Assembly: GCA_035551475.1 (NCBI GenBank)
Contig: DASZMX010000106.1
Coordinates: 1 to 54,033 of the forward strand
Length of the DNA stretch: 54,033 nucleotides
Direction of reading: 5' to 3'
Source of the DNA: DASZMX01 sp035551475
Lineage (GTDB): Bacteria; Verrucomicrobiota; Verrucomicrobiia; Limisphaerales; Palsa-1400
The translations under genes were made by a program, and so were the position numbers. Positions 8,846 to 17,006 of this stretch are shown here, in pieces. A model generated the notes under the pieces. It saw only the letters and a list, made by a program, of their open reading frames with translations, made no database searches and was not told the DNA's origin. Numbering within the stretch: position 1 is the stretch's first letter; each line of letters starts with the position of its first letter.

Positions 8846-8899
8846 CCTCAATTATTAGCTGGACTTTCGCCGGGCCCGCGCTATGCTGGGAAAGTCACC

Positions 8900-9340
8900 A
8901 TGAAAGCAAGCGGAACCATCAGCGGGATCTTGCACAATAAAGGCTCGTCCGTCTGGACGATCTCTCCACGAGCGACAGTGTTTGAGGCCATCCGCCTGCT
9001 CGCCCAGAAAAATATCGGCGCGCTGCCGGTCGTGGATGAGGGGAGATTGGTGGGAATTTTTTCCGAGCGCGATTACACCCGAAAAGTCGCCCTGGAAGGC
9101 AAGACCTCGCGGGACACGCTGGTGGAGGATATTCTTTCGCGCGGCGTGGCGACGATCGGTCCCGAGGCGACGGTGGATGAGGCTTTGCGGATGATGACGG
9201 AGAAGCGGATTCGGCATTTGCCCGTGGTAGACGGCGTGGAGTTGGTGGGCCTGATTTCCATTGGCGACATGGTCAACTGGATTATTTCCGCGCAAGACGC
9301 GACCATTGACCAGATGGAGTCGTATCTCCTCGGGCGTTAA
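8900..9340 (+). CDS. Tandem CBS-domain protein
   Basis: At 146 residues the protein is a single pair of CBS domains (Bateman module). CBS1 (about 8-68) carries ATVFEAIRLLAQKNIGALPVVD and LVGIFSERDYTRKV; CBS2 (about 76-135) carries ATVDEALRMMTEKRIRHLPVVD and LVGLISIGDMVNWI. Such modules bind adenine nucleotides or S-adenosyl compounds and act as energy or ligand sensors. No effector domain is attached, so it probably acts on a partner or as a stand-alone sensor. Its TAA overlaps the opposite-strand stop of the MFS gene in a shared TTAA. Confidence 0.93.
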   Translation: MKASGTISGILHNKGSSVWTISPRATVFEAIRLLAQKNIGALPVVDEGRLVGIFSERDYTRKVALEGKTSRDTLVEDILSRGVATIGPEATVDEALRMMTEKRIRHLPVVDGVELVGLISIGDMVNWIISAQDATIDQMESYLLGR

Positions 9341-10542
9341 GGCCCGAAGATTTTTCCGCGCTTTTCCGGCCCGCCCATAATCACCGCGCTTCCGATCGCA
9401 AACACCAACAGCGCCATCATGGCCATCGTGCCTGAGAACGTGCCATGCCGGGCCCATTGCATTTGGAGGTGCGCGGCGTTGCCCGCCAGCAACACGCCGC
9501 ATTGGTAGGCGAAGCCGGGGAGAAAGCCGCGCACTGCTTCCGGCGCAAGTTCGGTGAGGTGGGCTGGAATGATGCCCCACGCGCCCTGCACCATGAATTG
9601 CATCAGGAACGCGCCCAGCGCCAGCAGCGCGGTGGTGGATCCGGCGGACCAAAGCGGAATCATCAAGGCGCCCAAAACAAACGCCAGCGTCATGCTGCGC
9701 CGCCGGCCCCAGCGGTCGGATAAAAATCCAAACGTAATCCCGCCAAGAATCGCCCCGATGTTGTAAAGGATGGCCATGTTGCCGACCTGGATTTTGGTCA
9801 GGTGGCGCTCCTGTTCGAGGAAGCTCGGGTAAAGATCCTGCGTGCCGTGCGAAGCGAAATTCATGGCCGTCATTAATATTGTCAAATAGAGAAATAATTT
9901 CCAATTTCCCCTGATCGCCTGCCAGAGGTGGCCCCATTCCTTGTGGGCGCGCGCCTCCCAGGCGGCCGATTCCTTGACCTTGTAGCGCACAAAAACGGCC
10001 AGCAGCGCCGGCAGGCCGCCGATGATGAACAAGGAGCGCCAGCTCCAATCCGCCGGCAAAAATCGGAAACAACAGGCCGCCAGCAAATAGCCGGTCGGAT
10101 AGCCCTGTTGCAGCAAGCCGGAGAAAACGCCGCGCCAGCGCAACGGCGCTTTTTCCATGGCGAGCGCGGCGCCGACGCCCCATTCGCCGCCCATGCCGAT
10201 GCCGAAGAGCGCGCGGCAGATCATGAACACGGTGAAATTGGGCGCGAGCCCCGAGAGAACTTCCATCACGGAAAAGAAAACGAGGTTCCACATCATGGGC
10301 CGCCGCCGCCCGTAGCGATCCGCGAGCAAACCGAACAACAGGGCGCCCACCGGACGAAAGGCGAGCGTGACGGTGATGGCCAGGGTGATGGTCGTCATCG
10401 ACACCTGAAAATCCGCGGCGGCCTTGGACAGCACGAACACCAGCACAAAGAAATCGAAGGCGTCGAGCGCCCAGCCGAGATAGCCGGCGAGGACGGCGTT
10501 GCGCGTGTCGGAGTTCGATGGCGGATGCATGGGACGCCGCAT
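9337..10542 (-). CDS. MFS transporter, probable carboxylate or sialate symporter type
   Basis: A 401-residue major facilitator with twelve predicted membrane helices. The loop 2-3 signature LLADRYGRRRP and its pseudo-repeat FLSDRWGRRRS mark the two halves. The N-terminal GYLGWALDAFDFFVLVFVL and RALFGIGMGGEWGVGAAL resemble the metabolite:H+ and sialate:H+ symporters that move organic or aromatic acids. The substrate cannot be read from sequence. I chose ATG at 10542; an in-frame ATG at 10530 is equally possible. The frame remains open upstream but would overlap the divergent helicase. The stop interlocks with that of the CBS gene. Confidence 0.88.
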   Translation of the reverse strand: MRRPMHPPSNSDTRNAVLAGYLGWALDAFDFFVLVFVLSKAAADFQVSMTTITLAITVTLAFRPVGALLFGLLADRYGRRRPMMWNLVFFSVMEVLSGLAPNFTVFMICRALFGIGMGGEWGVGAALAMEKAPLRWRGVFSGLLQQGYPTGYLLAACCFRFLPADWSWRSLFIIGGLPALLAVFVRYKVKESAAWEARAHKEWGHLWQAIRGNWKLFLYLTILMTAMNFASHGTQDLYPSFLEQERHLTKIQVGNMAILYNIGAILGGITFGFLSDRWGRRRSMTLAFVLGALMIPLWSAGSTTALLALGAFLMQFMVQGAWGIIPAHLTELAPEAVRGFLPGFAYQCGVLLAGNAAHLQMQWARHGTFSGTMAMMALLVFAIGSAVIMGGPEKRGKIFGP

Positions 10543-10620
10543 GCTAGCGGGCGGCGCGCGGGGCGCAACAACTCCGTTCGCTTTTGGGAAATATTCGCTT
10601 ATCCTTTTTTCGTGCAGTCG

Positions 10621-13104
10621 ATGGCCGAACAGTTGGAGCAGCAATCCTCGTTGCACCGTGTCACGATTCCCGATCTCTGGCAGCAGGAGGCGGTGGCGGC
10701 TTTGCGCGCCGGCAAGGATGTGGTGGTGCAAGCTCCCACCGGCGCGGGCAAGACGCTGATCTTCGAACTTTGGTCCAACCAGGGCCGCAATCGCGGGCAG
10801 GCCATTTACACGGTGCCGACGCGCGCGCTGGCCAACGATAAACTTGCCGAATGGCGCGCGCGCGGCTGGGACGTGGGCATCGCCACGGGTGATCTCGCGG
10901 AGAATCTTTCCGCGCCGGTTCTGGTCGCCACGTTGGAAACGCAAAAACGCCGCTTGATTGAAGGCGACGGCCCGGCGCTGTTGGTGGTGGACGAATATCA
11001 AATGATCGGCGACCCGGATCGCGGGTTGAACTATGAATTGGCCCTCGCGCTGGCGCCGCCGCAGACGCAATTGCTTCTCCTCAGCGGCAGCGTCGCCAAT
11101 CCGCAGCAAGTGGTCGCGTGGCTGCAACGGCTCGGGCGGAGCGCGGTTTTAATTCGGCACGAAGAGCGCCCGGTCCCGCTCGAAGAGGTCATTGCCAATA
11201 ATTTAAATTATCATGTGCCGGCCGAAATTCGCGGGTATTGGCCGCGGCTGGTGGCCAAGGCGCTCGCGGAGGATTTGGGGCCGGTGCTGATTTTCGCGCC
11301 GCGCCGGCAGGCGGCGGAAGCAATTGCGGGCGAGCTGGCGCGGCTCTTGCCGACGCCGAATCCGCTGGCCTTGAGCGTGGAGCAAAAGGCGCTGGTGGGC
11401 GAGTCCATGGCGCGGCTTTTGAAAACGCGCGTGACCTATCATCACAGCGGCTTGAGTTACGCGGCGCGCGCGGGCGTGGTGGAGCCGCTCGCCAAAGCCG
11501 GCCAATTGCGCGTGGTGGTGGCGACGATGGGGCTGGCCGCCGGGATCAATTTTTCGTTGCGCAGCGTCGCGCTGGCGGCGGATTCGTATCGGCGCGATAA
11601 CCTGGAGCAATTGTTGCGCGGCGACGAAATCCTGCAAATGTTCGGGCGCGCCGGACGGCGCGGTTTGGATGAGACGGGATTTATTTTAATCACCGCCAAC
11701 CAGATTCGGCTGCTGGATGCGCGTCCGGGCCATTTAGCGCGCGGCGGCTCGGTGGATTGGAGCGCGTTGCTGGGCTTGATGAGCGCGGCGGTGGCGCAAG
11801 GAAGCGATCCATTCGTTCGCGCGGTGCGCGCGCAGGAGCGGCTCTTCACCACCAAACCGATCGCGCTGGGCATCGAGGAGTGTGTCAAACATCCGGTGAC
11901 GCCATGCGGATTGAAAACGGATGCGGAACGCGCGCGGCATGTGCGCCAGCGTTATCGTGAAATGCTCAACAGCCGCGGCGCATGGGAACGCACCCCGGCG
12001 CCGCAACCGCGTCCCTGGCGCGAGATCCTGGCGGTGACGGCTCCGCCTGCCACCGCGGGCGCGGCGCCGCAATTTCACCCGGCGCTGTCGGACGCGGCGG
12101 CTATGGAAAAAGTGGGGATGGGCGATTTGCGGATCGTGCAGGAGGAGCCGAAAATGTATGGGCGCGTGGTGACGGTCGTCGATCTATTGCCCGGCGATCG
12201 CGCGTTCCTGGTGAAGTGGGTGCGGCGCCTGACGCAGTGGAACGGGCGCGAGTTGAATTTGGGCGCGTGGCGGGACCAGGCGGCGCCGCTAGTGGAGAAA
12301 AAGCTGGCCGAACAGGGCACGCCCGTGCTGCGGTTCGTCACAGAGCCGACGCGCATCCTCGCGCATCTCAGCCTGGCGGAGGTGACGGCGAAAGTTCCTG
12401 TTGACGCTCATGGCGTGGCGCTTTGGCGGCCGATGGAGCGGGAAGTTCTTCCGCCCGACTGCGCGCGATGCCCGCTGCAAGAGACCTGCAAGGGGTTGGG
12501 AACGGCGACGGGGGTGGCCTTGATTTGGCGCCGCCTGGGTTTGGTGGATGCGCGCGGCGTCCCGACGCGGCGCGGGCAGATTGTGAGTTTTTTTGCGCAA
12601 GGCGACGGGCTGGCGATCGCGGCGGCGTTGCAGGATGAGAGTTATCCGCTGGACGAATTGATTTATGACCTGGCCAACCTGGACGCGAGCTTTCGATTTT
12701 GCGGCGAGGAAAACCGGTGGTCGGGACGGCTGGCCCGAGTCTGCCAGCAGGCATATGGCCGGCAATCGATCCCGGGCTATTTGGAAAATGGGGCGCCGCC
12801 CAAATATGGCGCGGGAGCGGAGCAGGTGGTGGCGGCGGCGCTGCGCGATCCGTTGAGCAAGTTTAGCTGGACGACTGAGATATTGGGCGTGGGCGACATT
12901 GACCGGGTGATTATCGAGTGGCGCAGCATTTTGCGGCAGATCGCCCATGCGCCGGACTTGGACTGGCCGCGCTGGCGCGAGTTGCAGCAACGCGCGCGCG
13001 AGACGTTGCAGGAATCGCAGTCGCCCACCCTGACGGAATTGCCGCCGCTGGAATATCACCAGACAAAAAGAATCGACCACCGCCTCATCTTGCGCCGACA
13101 TTAA
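10621..13104 (+). CDS. DEAD/DEAH-box helicase, Ski2-like, with C-terminal Cys cluster
   Basis: This 827-residue superfamily 2 helicase has motif I APTGAGKT, Ia PTRALAND, motif II DEYQ, motif III LSGSVAN and motif VI FGRAGRRGLDE, with MGLAAGINF before it. This order fits Ski2-type helicases. The C-terminal 350 residues lack a recognised domain but hold CARCPLQETC (Cys 614, 617, 623), which could bind zinc or an Fe-S cluster with another Cys. I chose ATG at 10621, just before the family-like DLWQQEAVAALRAGKDVVV; the frame is open upstream but runs antisense through the MFS gene. nth begins 5 bp after the stop, which suggests a DNA-repair link (inference). Confidence 0.85.
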   Translation: MAEQLEQQSSLHRVTIPDLWQQEAVAALRAGKDVVVQAPTGAGKTLIFELWSNQGRNRGQAIYTVPTRALANDKLAEWRARGWDVGIATGDLAENLSAPVLVATLETQKRRLIEGDGPALLVVDEYQMIGDPDRGLNYELALALAPPQTQLLLLSGSVANPQQVVAWLQRLGRSAVLIRHEERPVPLEEVIANNLNYHVPAEIRGYWPRLVAKALAEDLGPVLIFAPRRQAAEAIAGELARLLPTPNPLALSVEQKALVGESMARLLKTRVTYHHSGLSYAARAGVVEPLAKAGQLRVVVATMGLAAGINFSLRSVALAADSYRRDNLEQLLRGDEILQMFGRAGRRGLDETGFILITANQIRLLDARPGHLARGGSVDWSALLGLMSAAVAQGSDPFVRAVRAQERLFTTKPIALGIEECVKHPVTPCGLKTDAERARHVRQRYREMLNSRGAWERTPAPQPRPWREILAVTAPPATAGAAPQFHPALSDAAAMEKVGMGDLRIVQEEPKMYGRVVTVVDLLPGDRAFLVKWVRRLTQWNGRELNLGAWRDQAAPLVEKKLAEQGTPVLRFVTEPTRILAHLSLAEVTAKVPVDAHGVALWRPMEREVLPPDCARCPLQETCKGLGTATGVALIWRRLGLVDARGVPTRRGQIVSFFAQGDGLAIAAALQDESYPLDELIYDLANLDASFRFCGEENRWSGRLARVCQQAYGRQSIPGYLENGAPPKYGAGAEQVVAAALRDPLSKFSWTTEILGVGDIDRVIIEWRSILRQIAHAPDLDWPRWRELQQRARETLQESQSPTLTELPPLEYHQTKRIDHRLILRRH

Positions 13105-13109
13105 GCAGC

Positions 13110-13769
13110 ATGGCGCGGGAATCATTAGCGCAACGACAGCAGCGCGCGGCCCAAATCATCGCGGGCCTGGAGACCGCGTATCCAGACGCGCATTGCGAAT
13201 TGGTGTATGCCAATCCGCTGGAGTTGCTCATCGCCACCATTCTTTCCGCGCAATGCACGGACAAGCAGGTGAACCTCGTCACGCCCGCGCTGTTCGCGAA
13301 ATATCGTTCGGCCAGCGCGTTCGCGAAAGCGGCGCCGGACGAGTTGGAAAACGACATCAAACGCATTGGGCTTTATCGCAACAAGGCGCGGAGCATTCGC
13401 GCGGCGTGCCAGGTGATCGTCGAAAAACACGGCGGCGCCGTGCCGCGGACGATGGAGGAACTGACCGAACTCGGCGGGGTGGGGCGCAAGACGGCGAATG
13501 TCGTGCTGGGAAATGCCTTTGGCCTGAGCGAGGGGGTGGTGGTTGACACGCATGTGGCGCGCTTGTCGCAACGCCTGGGATGGAGCCGCGAAAATGCGCC
13601 GGAAAAAATTGAGCGCGATTTGCAGGCGCTGGCGCCGCGCGCGAAATGGACGCTGTTGAGCCATTTATTAATCTGGCACGGCCGCCGCCGCTGCCATGCG
13701 CGCAACCCCGATTGCGCTGCCTGCGAAATTCGTCCGCTTTGTCCTTATGGAAATGTGGCGCGTCATTGA
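13110..13769 (+). CDS. nth: Endonuclease III
   Basis: This 219-residue bifunctional DNA glycosylase/AP lyase removes oxidised pyrimidines in base excision repair. The helix-hairpin-helix LGGVGRKTANVVL carries the catalytic Lys, and VDTHVARL carries the catalytic Asp. The C-terminal CHARNPDCAACEIRPLC gives C-x6-C-x2-C-x5-C for the [4Fe-4S] cluster. Start ATG at 13110 is 5 bp after the helicase stop. The lipoate-ligase-like gene begins inside its 3' end, overlapping by 23 bp. Confidence 0.96.
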   Translation: MARESLAQRQQRAAQIIAGLETAYPDAHCELVYANPLELLIATILSAQCTDKQVNLVTPALFAKYRSASAFAKAAPDELENDIKRIGLYRNKARSIRAACQVIVEKHGGAVPRTMEELTELGGVGRKTANVVLGNAFGLSEGVVVDTHVARLSQRLGWSRENAPEKIERDLQALAPRAKWTLLSHLLIWHGRRRCHARNPDCAACEIRPLCPYGNVARH

Positions 13770-14409
13770 TGCCGGCGCCGGCGCGGCCGATTACAACATG
13801 GCGCTCGACGAAGCTCTGCTGGAAATGGCGGGGGCGCTCGGCGGGCCGGTGTTGCGCTTTTACGGATGGACGGAGCCAGCGGCGACGTTCGGCTATTCGC
13901 AGCATTATGAGGAGATTGCGCGGTTGACGGCGTTGCGGCCCTTGATTCGACGCCCCACCGGCGGCGGATTGGTGCCGCACGACGCCGATTGGACCTACAG
14001 CGCCGCGTTTCCAGCCGGGCATGAGTGGTATGCGTTGAAGGCGGTGGAGAGTTACGAGCGGATTCATATTTGGATTCGGGACGCCTTCGCCGCGATGGGC
14101 GTGGCCACCACGCTGGCGCCGGAGCGGCGCAAGGAAATTCCCGGCCAATGCTTTGTGGGCGCGGAGAAACACGATGTCTTGTGGCATGGCCGAAAAATCG
14201 CCGGGGCCGCGCAGCGCCGCACCCAGGACGGGCTGCTCATTCAAGGCTCCGTCCAGCCGCCGCCGCTCAAACTGGACCGGCGCCAATGGCAGGGCGCGAT
14301 GCTGCGGGCGCCGTGGACGGCGCTGATGGTTTCCGGCGCGCTGGCCGAACGCGCGGAGCGGTTGCGCGCGGAGAAATATTCCCGCCCGGAGTTCAACCGG
14401 AAAAGGTGA
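13747..14409 (+). CDS. Lipoate-protein ligase / octanoyltransferase family protein
   Basis: This 220-residue protein of the BPL/LPL fold attaches or transfers lipoyl or octanoyl groups to E2 and H proteins. RRPTGGGLVPHDADWTYS (about 75-92) is the conserved RRxxGGGxVxHD substrate loop, and GRKIAGAAQRRTQDGLLIQG is the second hallmark with the catalytic Lys. At this length it lacks the C-terminal accessory domain of LplA, so it could be LplA-like, LipM-like or a diverged member. ATG at 13747 is chosen because MWRVIDAGAGAADYNMALDEALL matches family N-termini. It overlaps nth by 23 bp in another frame. Confidence 0.85.
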   Translation: MEMWRVIDAGAGAADYNMALDEALLEMAGALGGPVLRFYGWTEPAATFGYSQHYEEIARLTALRPLIRRPTGGGLVPHDADWTYSAAFPAGHEWYALKAVESYERIHIWIRDAFAAMGVATTLAPERRKEIPGQCFVGAEKHDVLWHGRKIAGAAQRRTQDGLLIQGSVQPPPLKLDRRQWQGAMLRAPWTALMVSGALAERAERLRAEKYSRPEFNRKR

Positions 14410-14463
14410 GGCCGCATAATTCGGTTGCCCGCGCGCCTCTTTCGCGGCAGCTTTTCCCCACAC

Positions 14464-15183
14464 ATGAAGAAGATTTGTTTATTGACAGTGGCGGCGCTGG
14501 CGCTGGGGTGGGGCCTGAGCGCGCAGGCGGAGGACAACAACACGCTGACCGACAAGGAAAAATCCGACGGCTGGCAACTGCTTTTTGACGGCACGAGTTT
14601 TTCCGGCTGGCACAATTTTCGCCGTGAAGGCGTGGCGCCGGGCTGGCAGGTGAAGGACGGCGCGCTGGTGTGCGTCGATCCGCATCACGCCGGCGATATC
14701 ATTTCCAGCAACCAATTCGATTGGTTCGAATTGCAGTTGGATTACAACATCTCCGAGGGCGGCAACAGCGGCATCATGTATCACGTGGTGGAAGTGGGGC
14801 CGGCGATGTGGTTTTCCGGGCCGGAATTTCAACTGGAAGACAACAAGGAAGCGGCCGATTCGGTCCGTTGCGGATGGCTTTACGGCCTCTATCAGCCGCC
14901 GATCGACCCGGCCACGGGCAAGACCCTGGACGCCACCAAGCCGGTCGGGCAATGGAACCATGTCCGCCTGCTCGTCACGCCGCAGAAATGCGAGCACGAC
15001 GTCAACGGCGTGAAATATTTCGAGTACGTGCTGCACAGCGACGATTTCAACGATCGCGTCAAGAACAGCAAGTTTTCCCAAATGCCGCCGTTTGCCAAAG
15101 CCGACGTGGGCTCCATCGGCTTGCAGGGAGATCATGGCTCGGTGTCGTTCCGAAACATCAAAATCAAGCCGATCAAGCAGTAA
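14464..15183 (+). CDS. Secreted DUF1080 (3-keto-disaccharide hydrolase-like) protein
   Basis: At 239 residues it has a clear signal peptide (MKKICLLTVAALALGWGLSAQA). The mature part is one DUF1080 domain with DGWQLLFDGTSFSGWHNF, DGALVCVD, ISEGGNSGIMYHV, GPEFQLEDN and VGQWNHVRLLV, a concanavalin-like jelly roll. DUF1080 proteins are abundant in Verrucomicrobiota and Planctomycetota, and some hydrolyse 3-keto-glycosides. The substrate here is unknown. It lies 54 bp after the lipoate-ligase-like gene and tail to tail with the beta-CASP gene, with 9 bp between the stops. Confidence 0.9.
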   Translation: MKKICLLTVAALALGWGLSAQAEDNNTLTDKEKSDGWQLLFDGTSFSGWHNFRREGVAPGWQVKDGALVCVDPHHAGDIISSNQFDWFELQLDYNISEGGNSGIMYHVVEVGPAMWFSGPEFQLEDNKEAADSVRCGWLYGLYQPPIDPATGKTLDATKPVGQWNHVRLLVTPQKCEHDVNGVKYFEYVLHSDDFNDRVKNSKFSQMPPFAKADVGSIGLQGDHGSVSFRNIKIKPIKQ

Positions 15184-15192
15184 CGGCGGGGC

Positions 15193-16569
15193 TCAAACGT
15201 CCACCGGTTCGCCGGGTTTGGGCTGAAACACTTTGATATGCGGATGGCGAAGGAGAATCTGCTCCTGGAACCATTGCCGGGAGGCGTCTTCGCCGTGGCC
15301 GAGCAAAACCGCGCGAGGCGCGACGGCGCCGACAAAGTTTAGCAGCTCCTCGCGGTTGGCGTGGGCGGTCAAATCGAATTCCTGCATCTCGCAGCGGCGC
15401 GTGATCGAGCCGCCGCTGGCGCTGAAAACGAAGGGTTCCCCCGCCTTGGCCGCGCGCAGCCGTCCCGCCGGGGTGTCGGGATCGCTGTAGCCGACGAAAA
15501 AGATCGCCTGGCGTTCGTCCTCGGCCATGCGCAGGGCGATTTCGTGGGCGGGGGTGAATTCCGCCATCATGCCGGAGGTCACAACGAAGAGTTTGCCGCC
15601 GCCGAGTTTCATGCGGGAAAGCTGATCTTTTTCGAGCACGACGAGCTGCAATTCTTCGAGCAACTGGAGGTCGGGATGAAAACGATTGGTCAGGTGCGCC
15701 TTGAAATCGTAAATCTCGGTGAACACCCGGCCGAGGCCGCCGATGTAAATCTGGCGGCGCGGAATGCGGCCTTCGCGCATCAGGAAAGCGAGTTGCGCGA
15801 GAATTTCCTGGGTTCGGCCCAGCGCGAAGGTGGGCATGAGCACGGAGCCGTTGCGCTCAAACACGTTCAAAATGGCCTGGGCCAGCCGTTCGACTTCGGC
15901 GGCGCGCGTGAAGCCGGGGGGCGTGGCGCGATTGCCGCGGGTGGTTTCCATCAGCAAGACGTCGGCTTTGACGTTTTGGAAGCGGGCGCACTGCAAAAGG
16001 GTTTGATCGTGGAAACAGACATCGCCGGTGAAGAACAGGGATTCGGATTTGCCCTTGACCAGCATGCCCGCCGAACCGAGGGCGTGGCCGGCGTCGAAGA
16101 ATTCGACGGTGGGGGAATATTGGCCCGCGCGGGTTTTGTCGAAGCCGGCCCATTCGATTTCGCGATTGTATTTGAAGGGGCGAAAGCGCGGCGCGTGCAT
16201 GTCCACTTCGTCGTGGGTGTAAAGCGGGTATTCGTTGATGCCGAATTCGTCCCGCTGACGCGTCATGACATTGACGGAATTATGCAAAATACGGCCGGTC
16301 AGGAAGAAACTCAGCTCGGTCATGAGGACGTGCGCCTTTTGGAAGCGCCTCATGGCCAACGGCAAAGAGCCGACGTGGTCGTGGTGGCAATGGGACAAGG
16401 CGATGGCGTCCAGATCGATGTCCCCGATGGATTCGAAAAGAGGCAGGGCGGCGCGTCCTTCGCGTTTGGGGTGCATGCCCGCGTCCATGAGCAGGCTATT
16501 TTTGTCCATCTGCACGAGCCAACTGCTGGCGCCGATGGCGGTGTCAGGGTTCAGGTTTGTAATGCGCAT
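15193..16569 (-). CDS. Beta-CASP metallo-beta-lactamase-fold RNA nuclease-like protein
   Basis: At 458 residues it starts MRITNLNPDTAIGASSWLV. The metallo-beta-lactamase motif is SHCHHDHVGSLP, with DAGHALGSAG and FFTGDVC as further metal ligands. The beta-CASP part includes METTRGNR, SVLMPTFALGRTQEIL, VVTSGMMAEFTPA and FDLTAHANREELL, with the C-terminal His in LLGHGED. The family includes CPSF-73-like endonucleases and exonucleases that process RNA; the role here is inferred. The frame is open for another 306 bp upstream, but those residues look unlike the family, so I place the start at ATG 16569. Confidence 0.9.
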   Translation of the reverse strand: MRITNLNPDTAIGASSWLVQMDKNSLLMDAGMHPKREGRAALPLFESIGDIDLDAIALSHCHHDHVGSLPLAMRRFQKAHVLMTELSFFLTGRILHNSVNVMTRQRDEFGINEYPLYTHDEVDMHAPRFRPFKYNREIEWAGFDKTRAGQYSPTVEFFDAGHALGSAGMLVKGKSESLFFTGDVCFHDQTLLQCARFQNVKADVLLMETTRGNRATPPGFTRAAEVERLAQAILNVFERNGSVLMPTFALGRTQEILAQLAFLMREGRIPRRQIYIGGLGRVFTEIYDFKAHLTNRFHPDLQLLEELQLVVLEKDQLSRMKLGGGKLFVVTSGMMAEFTPAHEIALRMAEDERQAIFFVGYSDPDTPAGRLRAAKAGEPFVFSASGGSITRRCEMQEFDLTAHANREELLNFVGAVAPRAVLLGHGEDASRQWFQEQILLRHPHIKVFQPKPGEPVDV

Positions 16570-16644
16570 CAATAAATCCGATCCGATCCCATGAGTCTGA
16601 GCCTCAATATAGTGCCGTTCGAGAGGGAAAAAAAGATTTAAAAA

Positions 16645-16660
16645 AGGTTTGAACAAACCT
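16645..16660. promoter_or_regulatory. Palindrome upstream of the beta-CASP gene, possible operator
   Basis: The arms aggtttg (16645-16651) and caaacct (16654-16660) are a perfect 7-bp inverted repeat with AA between. It is 75 bp upstream of the leftward beta-CASP start and about 25 bp upstream of the candidate rightward RNA. A TTGAAC overlapping it (16649-16654) and TATATA at 16676-16681 are possible promoter elements, but their 21-bp spacing is too long for a good sigma-70 promoter. Confidence 0.4.
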
Positions 16661-16685
16661 CGAAAAACTGCGTCATATATATACG

Positions 16686-16805
16686 AGCCTTGGAGTAGGC
16701 TGAATGGGTTTTTGGTTTTCCCATTGAGTTGATCTTCCGAGGCTAAGGGTTGGTTAGTTTGGTTGTTGGAGGGCGCACACTGCAACGGTGTGCGCCCTTT
16801 TTTTT
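16686..16805 (+). ncRNA. Candidate structured small RNA or leader ending in a terminator
   Basis: Three helices can be drawn. An outer stem pairs 16686-16694 (agccttgga) with 16736-16744 (tccgaggct), nine pairs with one G-U. An inner hairpin pairs 16703-16708 (aatggg) with 16720-16725 (cccatt). A linker of about 26 nt leads to the terminator hairpin and T-run ending at 16805. No open frame on this strand explains the terminator, and the PII gene starts 200 bp later. I do not recognise an RNA family. It could be a free-standing small RNA or a regulated leader of the PII gene. Confidence 0.55.
16771..16805 (+). terminator. Strong intrinsic terminator
   Basis: The perfect 10-bp stem gggcgcacac (16771-16780) / gtgtgcgccc (16788-16797) with a 7-nt loop is followed by eight T (16798-16805). 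This is the best intrinsic terminator in the window. It faces right, yet no rightward protein gene lies between 15183 and here, so it must end a non-coding or leader transcript. Confidence 0.9.
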
Positions 16806-17006
16806 CCCGGTTTATCCAGCGTGCGCAAAAATCAACCCGCGCTGTGTGCGGTCCGCCGCGCGGCGCCGGCGCCATCGTGCTGTAATACGCTGCATTCCAG
16901 AGGCTCCGGGGATTTCCTTGGGAAAAATCGCGGTCATGTCTCTTTTGGCGCCCGATTTGCGTCTGCGCTGCTCAAACCGGAGTGTAGGCGAGGCAGTTTG
17001 GTCGTT
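16806..17006. other. Intergenic stretch before the PII gene
   Basis: About 200 bp lie between the strong terminator and the PII start. Together with 16570-16805 this makes the largest gene-free gap in the window (437 bp). The reading frame of the PII gene stays open back to 16788, but that peptide is unlike any PII N-terminus. I find no confident promoter, riboswitch or small gene here. Confidence 0.5.

Noticed and set aside
9928..10620. Upstream extension of the helicase frame
   Set aside because: This part is antisense to the MFS gene and its peptide has no helicase character; the helicase fold begins after ATG 10621.
15361..16575. Long open frame on the + strand opposite the beta-CASP gene
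   Set aside because: It is antisense to a gene with clear catalytic motifs; GC-rich third positions produce such frames. Similar long antisense frames oppose ptsI (20637-22037), acs (28023-29492) and flotillin (33666-35300).
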